Below are positions 46,268 through 55,474 of a stretch of DNA of 64,000 nucleotides, piece after piece. Under the pieces are notes generated by a model. It searched no databases and had not been told where the DNA came from. It was given only the letters and a program-made list of their open reading frames with translations. This stretch comes from Ferrimonas senticii DSM 18821 (GTDB lineage Bacteria; Pseudomonadota; Gammaproteobacteria; Enterobacterales; Shewanellaceae), in assembly GCF_000422665.1 (NCBI RefSeq), contig NZ_AUGM01000001.1:551352-615351 (forward strand), read 5' to 3'. Position numbers and translations under genes: made by a program. Numbering within the stretch: position 1 is the stretch's first letter; each line of letters opens with the position of its first letter.

Positions 46268-46456
46268 GTGCAAACTGCGATCATTACTTTCAGCGCTATT
46301 TTGGCGTTAGTTACTGGCGTTGCGACCTTTTTATTATTATCCACCCGTGATTTAAAACCCGCTATCGTATTTTGCCTTACCGTTATTACCTCAGTCGCTA
46401 CCGCTTGGGTATTCCATCATTGCATGTACGTTGAATTTCTTACCTGCGGCGCTTAA
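46268..46456 (+). CDS. Small hydrophobic protein, possible two-helix membrane protein
   Basis: A 62-residue open frame starting with GTG, 8 bp after GGGG, and coding for two hydrophobic helices (ITFSAILALVTGVATFLLLS and AIVFCLTVITSVATAWVFHH). It lies between the minCDE terminator and a second hairpin. Helix pattern and isolation between terminators make a real gene plausible. No known family was recognised and the ribosome-binding site is only moderate. It may equally be spurious. Confidence 0.45.
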   Translation: MQTAIITFSAILALVTGVATFLLLSTRDLKPAIVFCLTVITSVATAWVFHHCMYVEFLTCGA

Positions 46457-46481
46457 ACCGCAGTATTGCTCGACTCCAACT

Positions 46482-46520
46482 AAAAACGGCAACCGCTATC
46501 AGATCCACGGTTGCCGTTTT
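46482..46520. terminator. Hairpin terminator between the small ORF and the fumarase gene
   Basis: The stem ACGGCAACC/GGTTGCCGT, extended by A-T pairs, with a longer loop and T4-T5 tails on both strands. It lies between two convergent stops. Confidence 0.85.
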
Positions 46521-46545
46521 GCTTTCGTTAGAACCTGCTTATCAT

Positions 46546-48057
46546 TTACGCCATCTTGGCAATCTCACCACGCCAAAACGCCGGTCCGCTCTCATGTACG
46601 TTATTGCCATCGGCATCAACCGCGACCGTTACTGGCATATCTTTGACTTCAAATTCGTAGATGGCTTCCATACCTAAATCTGCAAATGCCACTACCCGCG
46701 CCGCCTTGATCGCCTTCGCCACCAAATAGGCCGCGCCGCCCACTGCCATCAAGTAGGCACTGCGGTGCTTGGCGATGCTTTGCACCGTTGCCGGGCCGCG
46801 CTCAGCCTTACCGATCATCCCCATCAAACCGGTTTCAGCCAGCATCTGCTCGGTGAATTTGTCCATTCGAGTCGCCGTCGTCGGCCCTGCTGGGCCAACA
46901 ACTTCGTCACCAACGGCATCCACCGGACCAACGTAGTAGATAAACTTACCGCTAAAATCGACGCCCTCTGGCATCCCTTGGCCGCTATCCAGCATCTCTT
47001 TTAACCGCTTATGGGCAGCATCGCGACCGGTTAGGATCTTGCCGCTAAGCAACAGCACATCGCCGGCCTGCCAACTCTGTTGCTGTTCACGGGTTAGGCT
47101 ATCGAGGTTTACTCGCTTAACGTTATCGCCAATCTCTTGGGTCACCTGTGGCCAATCGTTAAGATCCGGTACCGGCAACTGCGCCGGGCCGCTGCCATCG
47201 AGATGGAAATGCACGTGGCGAGTCGCCGCACAGTTGGGGATCATCACCACCGGCTTGGACGCCGCATGAGTCGGTGCCGAGTTGATTTTGACATCCAGAA
47301 CGGTCGTTAAGCCGCCCAATCCCTGCGCACCAATTCCTAACTGATTGGCGCGCTCGAAGATCTCTAAGCGCAGTTCTTCCTCCGCATTTTGCGGACCACG
47401 CGCTTGCAGTTCATGAATATCCACATGCCCCATCAGCGACTCTTTGGCGAGTACCGCAGCTTTTTCGGCGGTGCCGCCAATGCCAATGCCGAGCATCCCC
47501 GGAGGACACCACCCAGCGCCCATGGTAGGCAAAGTCTTAATTACCCAATCAGCGATGTTGTCGGAAGGGTTGAGCATCGCCATTTTCGACTTATTTTCCG
47601 AGCCACCGCCTTTGGCCGCCAACATCACCTCGACTTCGCCGCCGGCAACCATCTCGATGTGAACCACCGAAGGAGTGTTATCACGGGTGTTTTTTCGGGC
47701 TCCGGCCGGATCAGCCACAATCGAGGCACGCAATGGGTTATCGGGATTCAAGTACGCTTGACGAACACCTTCATCCACCATCTGCTGTACCGTCATATCA
47801 CTGTCCCACTGCACCTGCATACCAATTTTAACGAAGCAGGTGACGATACCGGTATCTTGGCATAGTGGCCGGCGCCCTTCGGCGCTCATCCGCGAATTGA
47901 TTAAGATCTGCGCAATGGCATCTTTGGCCGCGGGGTTTTGTTCGCGCTCATGCGCTTTTGCCAAGGCATCGATAAAATCTTTAGGGTGGTAGTAGGAAAT
48001 GTACTGCAATGCATCAGCGACCGAGCTGATAAAGTCTTGCTTACGAATAACGGCCAT
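46546..48057 (-). CDS. Class I (Fe-S) fumarate hydratase
   Basis: A 503-residue 4Fe-4S fumarase that interconverts fumarate and malate in the TCA cycle or its anaerobic reductive branch. It has the N-terminal Fe-S-binding domain with RPLCQDTGIVTCFVKIG, AAKGGGSENKSKMAM, CPPGMLGIGIGGTAEKAA and the C-terminal beta domain ending VDADGNNVHESGPAFWRGEI. Length is near the E. coli FumA/FumB group (548). FumA and FumB cannot be told apart here. GGAG lies 6 bp before the ATG. Confidence 0.96.
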   Translation of the reverse strand: MAVIRKQDFISSVADALQYISYYHPKDFIDALAKAHEREQNPAAKDAIAQILINSRMSAEGRRPLCQDTGIVTCFVKIGMQVQWDSDMTVQQMVDEGVRQAYLNPDNPLRASIVADPAGARKNTRDNTPSVVHIEMVAGGEVEVMLAAKGGGSENKSKMAMLNPSDNIADWVIKTLPTMGAGWCPPGMLGIGIGGTAEKAAVLAKESLMGHVDIHELQARGPQNAEEELRLEIFERANQLGIGAQGLGGLTTVLDVKINSAPTHAASKPVVMIPNCAATRHVHFHLDGSGPAQLPVPDLNDWPQVTQEIGDNVKRVNLDSLTREQQQSWQAGDVLLLSGKILTGRDAAHKRLKEMLDSGQGMPEGVDFSGKFIYYVGPVDAVGDEVVGPAGPTTATRMDKFTEQMLAETGLMGMIGKAERGPATVQSIAKHRSAYLMAVGGAAYLVAKAIKAARVVAFADLGMEAIYEFEVKDMPVTVAVDADGNNVHESGPAFWRGEIAKMA

Positions 48058-48242
48058 ATCTGTCTCCGATGGGCATCCCGCCCGCAGGGCTGTTCGCCGG
48101 TGGGTTCCGACGATGTAATAAATTTCGGAGATATCATACCTCTAACCTCGGCAGGGGCTCCAGTTGTTGCGACCCAGATCACGCCGATAACGGTGATTGG
48201 ACTATCCAATCGTTGGCACTAAACGCCAAAGATCAACACCCC

Positions 48243-48452
48243 CTAGTCGCCAAGCAGATGACCATTTTGCCAACACTGGGGTAACGGTTCGCCGGATGGA
48301 AAGGTCAAATTGGCCTTGTCGCACCACTGCAACTTGGCCGTTGGCGAGCCTGGGCTCAGTTGCACCTCTATCCGTTCGACAAATGGATTGATCAGATCCT
48401 GTTCTCCGATTGCCTCGACCAAGTCACCGCTTTGCTGTTCACGCAATAGCAT
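48243..48452 (-). CDS. Small conserved protein of unknown function
   Basis: A 69-residue soluble protein with EAIGEQDLINPFVERIEVQL, KANLTFPSGEPLPQCWQNGH. I recall similar short proteins in Vibrio and Shewanella, often carrying an inherited acetyltransferase label that a protein this short cannot justify. The ATG has AAGG about 5 bp upstream. It follows the broken MFS gene by 26 bp on the same strand and precedes the fumarase gene. No function is proposed. Confidence 0.65.
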   Translation of the reverse strand: MLLREQQSGDLVEAIGEQDLINPFVERIEVQLSPGSPTAKLQWCDKANLTFPSGEPLPQCWQNGHLLGD

Positions 48453-48478
48453 ACGCCCTTCCCTCTATTTGACTGTGG

Positions 48479-49811
48479 TTAGCTAATTTTAGCTGGGAAC
48501 GCCGATGCTTGAGTCCGTCCTTGTGCCACTGGCAGCATCACCATCGACAGTGCCCCAACCGCAAAAAACGCCATTATCACCAACAGCCCTTGTCGCAGTG
48601 ACAATAGATCAGCCACCAGCGCGAACGCCCCTGTGCCAAGCACCGCGGCCAATCGAGAGAACAAGCCCCAATAGCCGAAGATTTGCGCCGAATGCGCATT
48701 CGGGGCCAACAGTGCCACCAAGGTGCGACTGGCGCTTTGAGTCGCCCCCAACCCGGCACCGGCGATCACCGTACAGATCACAAATAGCCGATTTAACTCG
48801 ACCGATAACCACATCGATAGCGCCTGCAGTTGATGAATCGCGATAAGTCCCAGTAGCCACCAACACAGCGTATAAATCACCAACCGCTTGGAACCCACCA
48901 GCCGTTCCAGCAAACCAAAACCGATGGCACCAACAAGCGCCGACAGTTGCAACGCCAAAAACACCGTGGTTTTTTCTCTGTCGCTAAGGCTTAACTCCCC
49001 CTCAACGTAGATCCCAAAGAATTTAATCACCGTCGCCATACCGGCGCTGTATACGGTGAAGATCAACAAAAACCGCCACAGCACCGGTAACTGTTTTACC
49101 AACGTGGTGGTTGCGGCAAATTGCCGCCAGGTACGCTTTAGTATCGAGGTCGCCACCTGGCCTTGCCACGGTTTGGGCTCTTTTAGCCACACCATGGTTG
49201 GCAACGACGCGACAATAAAAAAACCCCGCCACCACCACCATCGCCAGCTGGTTATCATGAACGTAGGCATCAAATTGGTTGGGGCTACTGGTTATCACCA
49301 CAAACAGCACCAACATCAAGCTGGCCAAACCGCCAAGGTAGCCAATGCCCCAACCTAAGCCTGAGATCCAGCCAATATGGCGCGGCTCACTAATATCGGT
49401 AAGAAAACTGGCACATAGGCTCTCCCCCAACATCCAGCAACAGTTGCTTACCACCAACAACCACACCGCTAACCACACTGCACCGGGTTCAACCCAGTAC
49501 AAACTGGCGGTTGCTAAGCTGCACAACCACATGGTCGCCAACAGCATGCGTTTCTTACCACCAAACTGATCGGCAATGCAGCCGACCAGCGGCGCCAACA
49601 CCATCGACAATAGACTGGAAATGCCAATCGCCAATGCCCAATAACGGTTGCCGTAGCCACTGTCCGCCGGAACAATGAAGCCGACAAAAAAAGCGCTGTA
49701 AACCAAAGTGATAACCACCGTGGTGTAAGCTGAATTAGCGACATCAAACATCGCCCAACCAAAGAGTTGTCGTTTGTTGACTGGCGCATGCCGTCTGTCC
49801 TTGACCGTCAT
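48479..49811 (-). pseudogene. MFS transporter of the UMF1/Atg22-like family, interrupted by a frameshift
   Basis: Two overlapping frames on the minus strand form one MFS protein. The N-terminal half (FGWAMFDVANSAYTTVVITLVYSAFF..., from 49811) runs to GFF, then leaves the proper frame at a run of seven T (minus strand, 49217-49223). The C-terminal half resumes as IVASLPTMVWLKEPKPW. Removing one T gives a continuous 443-residue protein with about twelve helices and no other stops. The cause may be a real frameshift, phase variation at the homopolymer, or a sequencing error. The start at 49811 has GAGG at 6 bp. The substrate is unknown. Confidence 0.85.
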
Positions 49812-49874
49812 CATTTGCCTCACAAATCGCTGTTGCCACTACCCTTAAACACAGGTCTATCGGAGTACCAGCCC

Positions 49875-50498
49875 ATGCCGTCTTTTTGGTTTGTACTAGC
49901 GCTACTGTCGGTCACGCTGCCTTTGTATGCAGCCAAACCGCTTGATGCTCAGCAGCAAAGCTTGCTCTCCTTGCAAGGGCACTGGTTCGGGCAGATGGAA
50001 TTCATCGAACCGGGCAGTGGCCGCCTGGTGCGGCAGCCACTGCAGTTACAGGTAAGTGCCAGCATTGATAACAGCAGCCTGTTTATCCATCGCCAATTCA
50101 GCTCACCTGATCTGGCAATTGATACCTTTACCATTCGTACCCTAACTAACCCGGCACAGGTCGCCTACGTTCGCGGCGGGCGCTTGAAAACCTTCCAAAG
50201 CCAAACTGTCGCGTTACAACAGTTAAGCCAACAAAGCTGGATATTAGTGCAGGAGCACCACGATACCGAAGGCGACCGGCCAATTACCGTACGCTACACC
50301 CTAAGACGCAGTGGCGATAGCTTCAGCAATACCAAAGAGGTCGACTACCGCGACGACAAGCAACAACTGTGGCAACTGCGGTACCGCAGCGCCTATCAGC
50401 GGCACCCAGACAACGTCCTACCGCAAGCTGAATCGCCACCGTCGATTTTGGGGCCACAGCGCCGGGGCTACAGTCGGCCGCTGCCACCGGTGTTGTGA
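49875..50498 (+). CDS. Secreted protein of unknown function (possible CpeT/chromophore-lyase-like)
   Basis: The ATG at 49875 begins a typical signal peptide (MPSFWFVLALLSVTLPLYAA) after CGGAG. The 207-residue precursor has a beta-rich mature part with LQGHWFGQMEFIEPGSGRLVRQPL, repeated strand-like segments and TVRYTLRRSGDSFSNTKEVDYRD. The pattern faintly resembles CpeT-like lipocalin folds, but I would not assert that family. The C-terminus is Pro/Arg-rich (GPQRRGYSRPLPPVL). It is divergent from the broken MFS gene. Cell location is probably periplasmic. Confidence 0.65.
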   Translation: MPSFWFVLALLSVTLPLYAAKPLDAQQQSLLSLQGHWFGQMEFIEPGSGRLVRQPLQLQVSASIDNSSLFIHRQFSSPDLAIDTFTIRTLTNPAQVAYVRGGRLKTFQSQTVALQQLSQQSWILVQEHHDTEGDRPITVRYTLRRSGDSFSNTKEVDYRDDKQQLWQLRYRSAYQRHPDNVLPQAESPPSILGPQRRGYSRPLPPVL

Positions 50499-50761
50499 CG
50501 GCTACGGCACCAGTCACTGCACAAACAAGCGCCAGTTGAGGCGCCAATGGCATGGTTAACCGCGACTAAATGTTCCTTGTCCAGCCGAACTTTATTATTC
50601 TTCGCCGCCTTAATTACAGCAGCGTATCGATTGATAAATTTGGAAACAGATCAGTCCGCTAGCTGATCAATTCGATAGCCACTGACGATCCCAGCGAGTA
50701 ACTCCCCATGGTAAGATCCGCCCACTTCCCCACCACCGCTTCTGAACCATCAAGGCTCGAC
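50499..50761. other. Region upstream of maeA
   Basis: About 260 bp with no gene. A short inverted repeat, GCGCCAGTTGAGGCGCC, lies at about 50531, possibly the end of the preceding transcript. The malic enzyme frame is open upstream to 50708 but that portion is not conserved. No regulator site was recognised. Confidence 0.4.
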
Positions 50762-52450
50762 ATGGACGATAATAAACGGCCGCTGTTTATCCACTACGCC
50801 GGCCCCGTACTGCTGGAATCACCACTGCTTAACAAAGGCTCGGCATTTACCGACGACGAACGCTGCGACTTTAACCTGCACGGCCTGCTGCCCAAGGCGG
50901 TAGAAACCATCGACGAACAGGTAACGCGTGCCGCTGAACAATACCGCGCCTTCACCAACGACATGGATCGCCACGTCTACCTGCGCAACATTCAAGACAC
51001 CAACGAAACCCTGTTTTACCGATTGGTGCAAGATCACATCAGCGAGATGATGCCAATCATCTACACCCCAACTGTGGGCGCGGCTTGCGAGCAGTTCTCC
51101 AACATCTATCGTCGTTCGCGCGGGTTGTTCATCGCCTATGAAGATCGCGACCGCGTTGATGAGGTGCTGTACAACGCCATCGGCCGTAACGTTAAGGTCA
51201 TCGTGATCACCGACGGCGAGCGTATTTTGGGTCTTGGCGACCAAGGCATTGGCGGCATGGGCATTCCTATCGGCAAATTGTCGCTGTACACCGCCTGTGG
51301 TGGTATCAGCCCCGCCTACACCCTGCCGATCGTATTGGATGTTGGCACCGACAACCCACAGCGGTTAAACGATCCGGTTTACATGGGGGCTCGCCACAAC
51401 CGCATCAGCGGCGAAGAGTACGATGCCTTTGTCGATACCGTAATGCAGGCGATCAAGCGCCGTTGGCCTAATGCTTTGGTGCAGTTTGAAGATTTTGCTC
51501 AGCGCAATGCCATGCCACTGCTGAATCGCTACAAAGATCAAATGTGCTGCTTCAACGATGACATTCAAGGTACGGCGGCGGTGACAGTAGGCAGCTTGCT
51601 GGCCGCCTGTAAAGCGCAGGGCTCGGAACTGACCGAGCAAACCATCGCGTTCTTGGGTGCAGGCTCCGCCGGTTGCGGCATTGCTGAGGCGATCATTGCC
51701 GAGATGGTGTCACAAGGGCTGGATGAGGCCTCCGCCCGAGCGCGGATCTTTATGGTGGACCGTTGGGGCTTGCTGCAAGATGGCATGCCTAATCTGTTGG
51801 ACTTCCAGCAGCAGTTGGTGCAGCCACAAGATCTGGCCGCCCAGTGGCAGACCGCCAGCGACAATATCTCATTGCTAGAGGTGGTCGAAAACGCCAAACC
51901 TTCGGTGTTAATTGGCGTCTCTGGCGCCCCTGGTCTGTTCACCCAACAGATCATCGAAACCATGGCGGTTAATCACACCCAGCCCATCGTATTCCCGCTG
52001 TCCAACCCAACCAGCCGCGTTGAAGCGACCCCTGAGGACATTCTCCGCTGGACTGACGGCCGCGCACTGGTTGCCACCGGCAGCCCTTTTGCGCCAGTAG
52101 TGGTTGATGACAAGGTTTATCCGATTGCCCAATGCAATAACAGCTACATCTTCCCCGGCGTTGGCTTGGGCGTGTTGGCAGCCAGTGCCGAGCGGGTTAC
52201 CGACAACATGCTGATGGCCGCCAGTCGGGCCTTGGCGGAATGCTCGCCGCTGGCAATGAAAGGCGAAGGACCATTGCTGCCGGATCTCGAACAGATCCAA
52301 GAGGTATCGAAACAGATCGCGTTTGCGGTGGGTAAAGCGGCAATGCAAGATGGCGTGGCGATGCGAGTAAAGCTGGATCACCTGCGCGAAGCGATTGAGC
52401 AAAGTTTCTGGCAGCCGGAATATCGCCAGTACAAACGCTCGGCGTTCTAA
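50762..52450 (+). CDS. maeA: NAD-dependent malic enzyme
   Basis: Converts malate to pyruvate and CO2 with NAD. The start at 50762, after AAGG at 6 bp, gives 562 residues, against 565 in E. coli MaeA, and begins [20 protein letters not shown]. Motifs include the Tyr-containing [15 protein letters not shown], the metal and substrate loop [28 protein letters not shown] and the NAD-binding [15 protein letters not shown]. It is monocistronic with its own terminator. Together with PpsA it feeds the pyruvate-PEP node. Confidence 0.96.
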   Translation: MDDNKRPLFIHYAGPVLLESPLLNKGSAFTDDERCDFNLHGLLPKAVETIDEQVTRAAEQYRAFTNDMDRHVYLRNIQDTNETLFYRLVQDHISEMMPIIYTPTVGAACEQFSNIYRRSRGLFIAYEDRDRVDEVLYNAIGRNVKVIVITDGERILGLGDQGIGGMGIPIGKLSLYTACGGISPAYTLPIVLDVGTDNPQRLNDPVYMGARHNRISGEEYDAFVDTVMQAIKRRWPNALVQFEDFAQRNAMPLLNRYKDQMCCFNDDIQGTAAVTVGSLLAACKAQGSELTEQTIAFLGAGSAGCGIAEAIIAEMVSQGLDEASARARIFMVDRWGLLQDGMPNLLDFQQQLVQPQDLAAQWQTASDNISLLEVVENAKPSVLIGVSGAPGLFTQQIIETMAVNHTQPIVFPLSNPTSRVEATPEDILRWTDGRALVATGSPFAPVVVDDKVYPIAQCNNSYIFPGVGLGVLAASAERVTDNMLMAASRALAECSPLAMKGEGPLLPDLEQIQEVSKQIAFAVGKAAMQDGVAMRVKLDHLREAIEQSFWQPEYRQYKRSAF

Positions 52451-52466
52451 ACCAAGGCCAACAACC

Positions 52467-52500
52467 AACAAGCCGACCAAACTGGTCGGCTTGTTAATTT
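52467..52500 (+). terminator. Terminator of maeA
   Basis: A perfect 13-bp stem (AACAAGCCGACCA/TGGTCGGCTTGTT) with a 3-nt loop and a short AATTT tail, 16 bp after the stop. The U-tract is weak. Confidence 0.82.
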
Positions 52501-52539
52501 CTGTCGAAAGATCGGTCGTCGGCTAAAGCTAAACAGCCT

Positions 52540-52944
52540 CTAAATTGATAGGCGCTGCAACAACTGTTGTTGCCAACGGTTATCGTCTGGATGGGCGGCG
52601 CACCAATCGCGCATTGACGGTGCGGCCATCGCCCGCTTTAACGAGTTACGCGCCAAATTCACTTGGGTTGCGGTAATTTTACAGCGGCGTGAATAGCGCC
52701 CTTGGCGCCGATTAAGCCAATGACGGGCCGCGCTTGGCAGATACGCGTGGTTTTTACTGTAACCGGCGGCGACCACTTCGGCCGAGGCCACCGCTTGCCA
52801 GCACTGACGCAGATTGGGGGTGTCGCTTTGCTCTAACAAGTTGTTGTGCGGTGCCATTAAGCGGCCAATACCCCGACTGCCTACTAACTCCTCCAGCCAA
52901 GTAGCGCTGATTGGATTATCAAAAGTGGGACAGTGGATAGCCAT
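52540..52944 (-). CDS. Hypothetical protein
   Basis: A 134-residue basic protein (MAIHCPTFDNPISATWLEELVG...) with ARHWLNRRQGRYSRRCKITATQVNLARNSL and a short helical C-terminus. AAGGAT lies 7 bp before the ATG at 52944, a strong translation signal that supports a real gene. A GTG two codons upstream is too close to this site. I do not recognise the family. Lone gene between maeA and the MaoC-like gene. Confidence 0.65.
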   Translation of the reverse strand: MAIHCPTFDNPISATWLEELVGSRGIGRLMAPHNNLLEQSDTPNLRQCWQAVASAEVVAAGYSKNHAYLPSAARHWLNRRQGRYSRRCKITATQVNLARNSLKRAMAAPSMRDWCAAHPDDNRWQQQLLQRLSI

Positions 52945-53041
52945 CTTCACATCCTTGCGACCGAGTAAAATCTAAAGGTTAGAAGAAAATTCAAGCGCCG
53001 AAATCAGCAACATTGTTAATGTGCCAAGTTAGCCATCGCGG

Positions 53042-53872
53042 CTAACCGCAAACGCATTCCAGCAACGGTTTGCGTTTATCGTTGACAAATCGCAGTGCGC
53101 CATCGCTGTGTTCCACCTCACCTGAAATCGGCAGCAGTGCCGGCCGTTTAAACTCGAACGCCGCTTGGGTCAGATCCTGTGGCGCCGCCGCCAGTACCTT
53201 GGCAACCATATACATGCCGTGGGCGATCGGTTCATTAAAGCCAAATGGCTTAGACAACCAGCGATGCAGATGGATTGGATTGAAGTCACCAGATAGACGA
53301 GCGTAGCCCCGAGCCTGCGCCGCATCCAACTGCAGTGGTGCCAACATCTGCCAGTCACGGTTAACCCGACGTTCACGGGCTGGGCGAGTATCACTCTTGG
53401 GGCCTGGGATCTTAATAAAACAGCGCGACTGATAACGACTAACCAGCGCCGCATCGTCAGCGCTGTCGTCAAAGAATTCACCGACCAGTTCAAACTCAAG
53501 GCCGCGTTCATTGTGAACTTGCTCGCCGACCGATAGTTCAAAGCGGTAGCTGCGATTTAGCGCAAACGGCTTAAACTGCTCGAAGGCGACACCAAGGTGG
53601 ATCATCCCCAGCGGCGTTACCGGAACTTGCGGCTGGCACAACAACATCAATTGCAGCGGCTGAGTCGCCACAAACGGAAAACTCAACGGCATCGCCTCTG
53701 CGGCAAAACCACAGTAACTGTTGTAACTGGCTAACTGCTTCGCATCCAGACGAAAATCAGCCACCACGACTTTGGCAGCAGGCAGTGGTGCCCCTTTGGC
53801 TTTTTTTAGAAAGGCTTTTAACAATAAGCCAACGTTTGAGGGGATCTGCGCGTAGCGAAGTTCAATCTGCAT
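53042..53872 (-). CDS. MaoC-like hot-dog domain dehydratase
   Basis: A 276-residue cytoplasmic protein with a C-terminal MaoC-type hydratase domain, marked by the motif LSGDFNPIHLHRWLSKPFGFNEPIAHGMYM (about residues 194-223) with the Asp/His pair of (R)-enoyl-CoA hydratases. The N-terminal half is a degenerate second hot-dog fold. The likely substrate is an acyl-CoA or acyl-ACP thioester. The ATG at 53872 is chosen (GGA at 5 bp); the 19 upstream codons lack similarity. Monocistronic. Confidence 0.85.
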   Translation of the reverse strand: MQIELRYAQIPSNVGLLLKAFLKKAKGAPLPAAKVVVADFRLDAKQLASYNSYCGFAAEAMPLSFPFVATQPLQLMLLCQPQVPVTPLGMIHLGVAFEQFKPFALNRSYRFELSVGEQVHNERGLEFELVGEFFDDSADDAALVSRYQSRCFIKIPGPKSDTRPARERRVNRDWQMLAPLQLDAAQARGYARLSGDFNPIHLHRWLSKPFGFNEPIAHGMYMVAKVLAAAPQDLTQAAFEFKRPALLPISGEVEHSDGALRFVNDKRKPLLECVCG

Positions 53873-53995
53873 AACGGTCCAAGCTGTCGATAAAACGGCG
53901 CATAGGCTAACGCCATGAACGGCATACACAGAGCAGACCAGTGGCGCCTGTTGTGCATTATTTACCCTAACGCTATCAGAATGTTATGTAGATAC

Positions 53996-54026
53996 CAAAA
54001 CGCCGAGGCAAATACCTCGGCGTTTT
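53996..54026. terminator. Terminator hairpin now separated from the LysR gene by the mobile element
   Basis: The stem AACGCCGAGG/CCTCGGCGTT with a CAAATA loop and TTTT on both strands. Before the MITE insertion it would have been about 15 bp beyond the LysR stop on the minus strand; it now lies about 280 bp away. Confidence 0.8.
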
Positions 54027-54043
54027 CGGCTGTCGCTTAACTA

Positions 54044-54306
54044 GGGCGTGTTGACGTTTGGTGTTGAGAATTTGGTCGAGGATAGCGGCTGTCAATCGAG
54101 GATTGCGATTGAAGGCCCTCTCTTCTGAAATCAAAATCAGGGCTCTACGTCGAAATCGTATGACGAAGAGTGACAGCCGCTAGTCCGACCCTGCAAGGCG
54201 CCCCTCAGTGACCTTGGAACAGCAAAACAAACCGGACAAGTTCAATTTGCTATCATAAAGTAGCCAATAATGGGCGCAAAAATATACGACAAAGGTCAAC
54301 ACGCCC
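54044..54306. mobile_element. 263-bp MITE-like element with TA target duplication
   Basis: Perfect 12-bp terminal inverted repeats GGGCGTGTTGAC (54044-54055) and GTCAACACGCCC (54295-54306) are flanked by TA on each side (54042-43 and 54307-08). TA duplication fits IS630/Tc1-mariner or some IS5-type elements. Internally there is a perfect 12-bp inverted repeat (TAGCGGCTGTCA 54083-54094 and TGACAGCCGCTA 54171-54182) and no long reading frame, so it is non-autonomous. The stop codon of the LysR gene sits on its right edge. Confidence 0.85.
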
Positions 54307-55253
54307 TAATCAAAGCTTAGCTGTTGCTTATAGGCGGTCATCACCGCTTCACTTTGCTGCGACTGTTCATGCAACCAATCAAACATCGCTTTGATTGCAG
54401 GCACCTCTTTGCGATCGGGGTGGCAGACGGTGATGTAAGCCTGTTCCGCTTTAACAAAGGTATTGATCGGCACCACCAGATTACCGTGCGCTACCTGAGG
54501 CGCCACCATCCGCCAACGACCGATGGCAACTCCCTGTCCTGACATCGCCGCCCGGTAGCCAAGATCGGAGCGGTTAAACACAAACCCGCGCGCTACCGCC
54601 AGCGGATCCAGCCCAGCCTGACTGGCCCAATAGCGCCATTCATCGTGGGTATCGGCGCCTGGCCAGGCGCGCTCATCGTGCAGCAATAAGCAACTGCCGA
54701 GCGCATCGGGATTTTGCCAAAGGTTGTGTTCGTCAGCGTACTCTTTGGAACATACCGGCACCAACAATTCATCAAACAGCAATTGCTGATGCAGATGATG
54801 ACGCTCTGGACGATCGTAATACACCGCCACATCGACTTTTTCGGTCAAAAAGTCGGTAGCACGGCTTTGGGCACGGACACTCAAGGTTAACTTAGGGTAC
54901 TGCGAATGCAGATCGCCCAAACGTTCAGCCAACCAACAACGAGCAAAGCTATGTGGCACCGCGACATTAACGTTTGAGGTGAACTCTTGCTGGCGCAGAT
55001 CACGAATGGCACCGTCAAGCTCCCCCAAGGAGCTATCTAGTACCGCCAGCAACCCTTGCCCCTGTTCGGTTAGCTGTAACCGCCGGTTAAATCGCAGGAA
55101 CAGCTTAAAACCAAGTTGGTCTTCCAATTTTTTAATGCGATGGCTAACCGCGCTTTGAGTTAGGTGCAACTCTTCTGCTGCTTTGGTGAAGCTCAGATGG
55201 CGGGCAGCGCTGGCAAAACAGAACATCGACGACAAAATGGTACTGCTAAGCAT
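54306..55253 (-). CDS. LysR-family transcriptional regulator (DsdC/GcvA-like)
   Basis: A 315-residue regulator with the N-terminal winged helix ASAARHLSFTKAAEELHLTQSAVSHRIKKLEDQLG, typical of the DsdC/GcvA group. The effector-binding domain spans about residues 95-295 (FVFNRSDLGYRAAMSGQGVAIGRW). Its stop codon TAG is formed by the TA target duplication and the first G of the MITE; the reconstructed empty site also reads TAG, so the protein is unchanged. No divergent target gene adjoins it, and its regulon is unknown. Confidence 0.88.
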   Translation of the reverse strand: MLSSTILSSMFCFASAARHLSFTKAAEELHLTQSAVSHRIKKLEDQLGFKLFLRFNRRLQLTEQGQGLLAVLDSSLGELDGAIRDLRQQEFTSNVNVAVPHSFARCWLAERLGDLHSQYPKLTLSVRAQSRATDFLTEKVDVAVYYDRPERHHLHQQLLFDELLVPVCSKEYADEHNLWQNPDALGSCLLLHDERAWPGADTHDEWRYWASQAGLDPLAVARGFVFNRSDLGYRAAMSGQGVAIGRWRMVAPQVAHGNLVVPINTFVKAEQAYITVCHPDRKEVPAIKAMFDWLHEQSQQSEAVMTAYKQQLSFD

Positions 55254-55474
55254 GACGATCTCTCGGCTTGGGTGACTATCGGATTAATCAACTTCATTCG
55301 ATAGCCATAGTATGCGTGAAGTTGGCCACAGTCGCTTGAGCCAAATTCAGCAACGGGAGGCGCTTCACGGATGCCAATAAATAACCGATTGGATCGTATT
55401 AATAGATTGACCGCCGTGATCTAAATCACTACCTACTTGGCAGTAATTCAGGCGCAAGTTCAAATAGATGAATT

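Noticed and set aside
54306-55253. C-terminal truncation of the LysR protein by the MITE
   Set aside because: Reconstruction of the empty TA site gives the same TAG stop codon at the same place, so the protein is not shortened.
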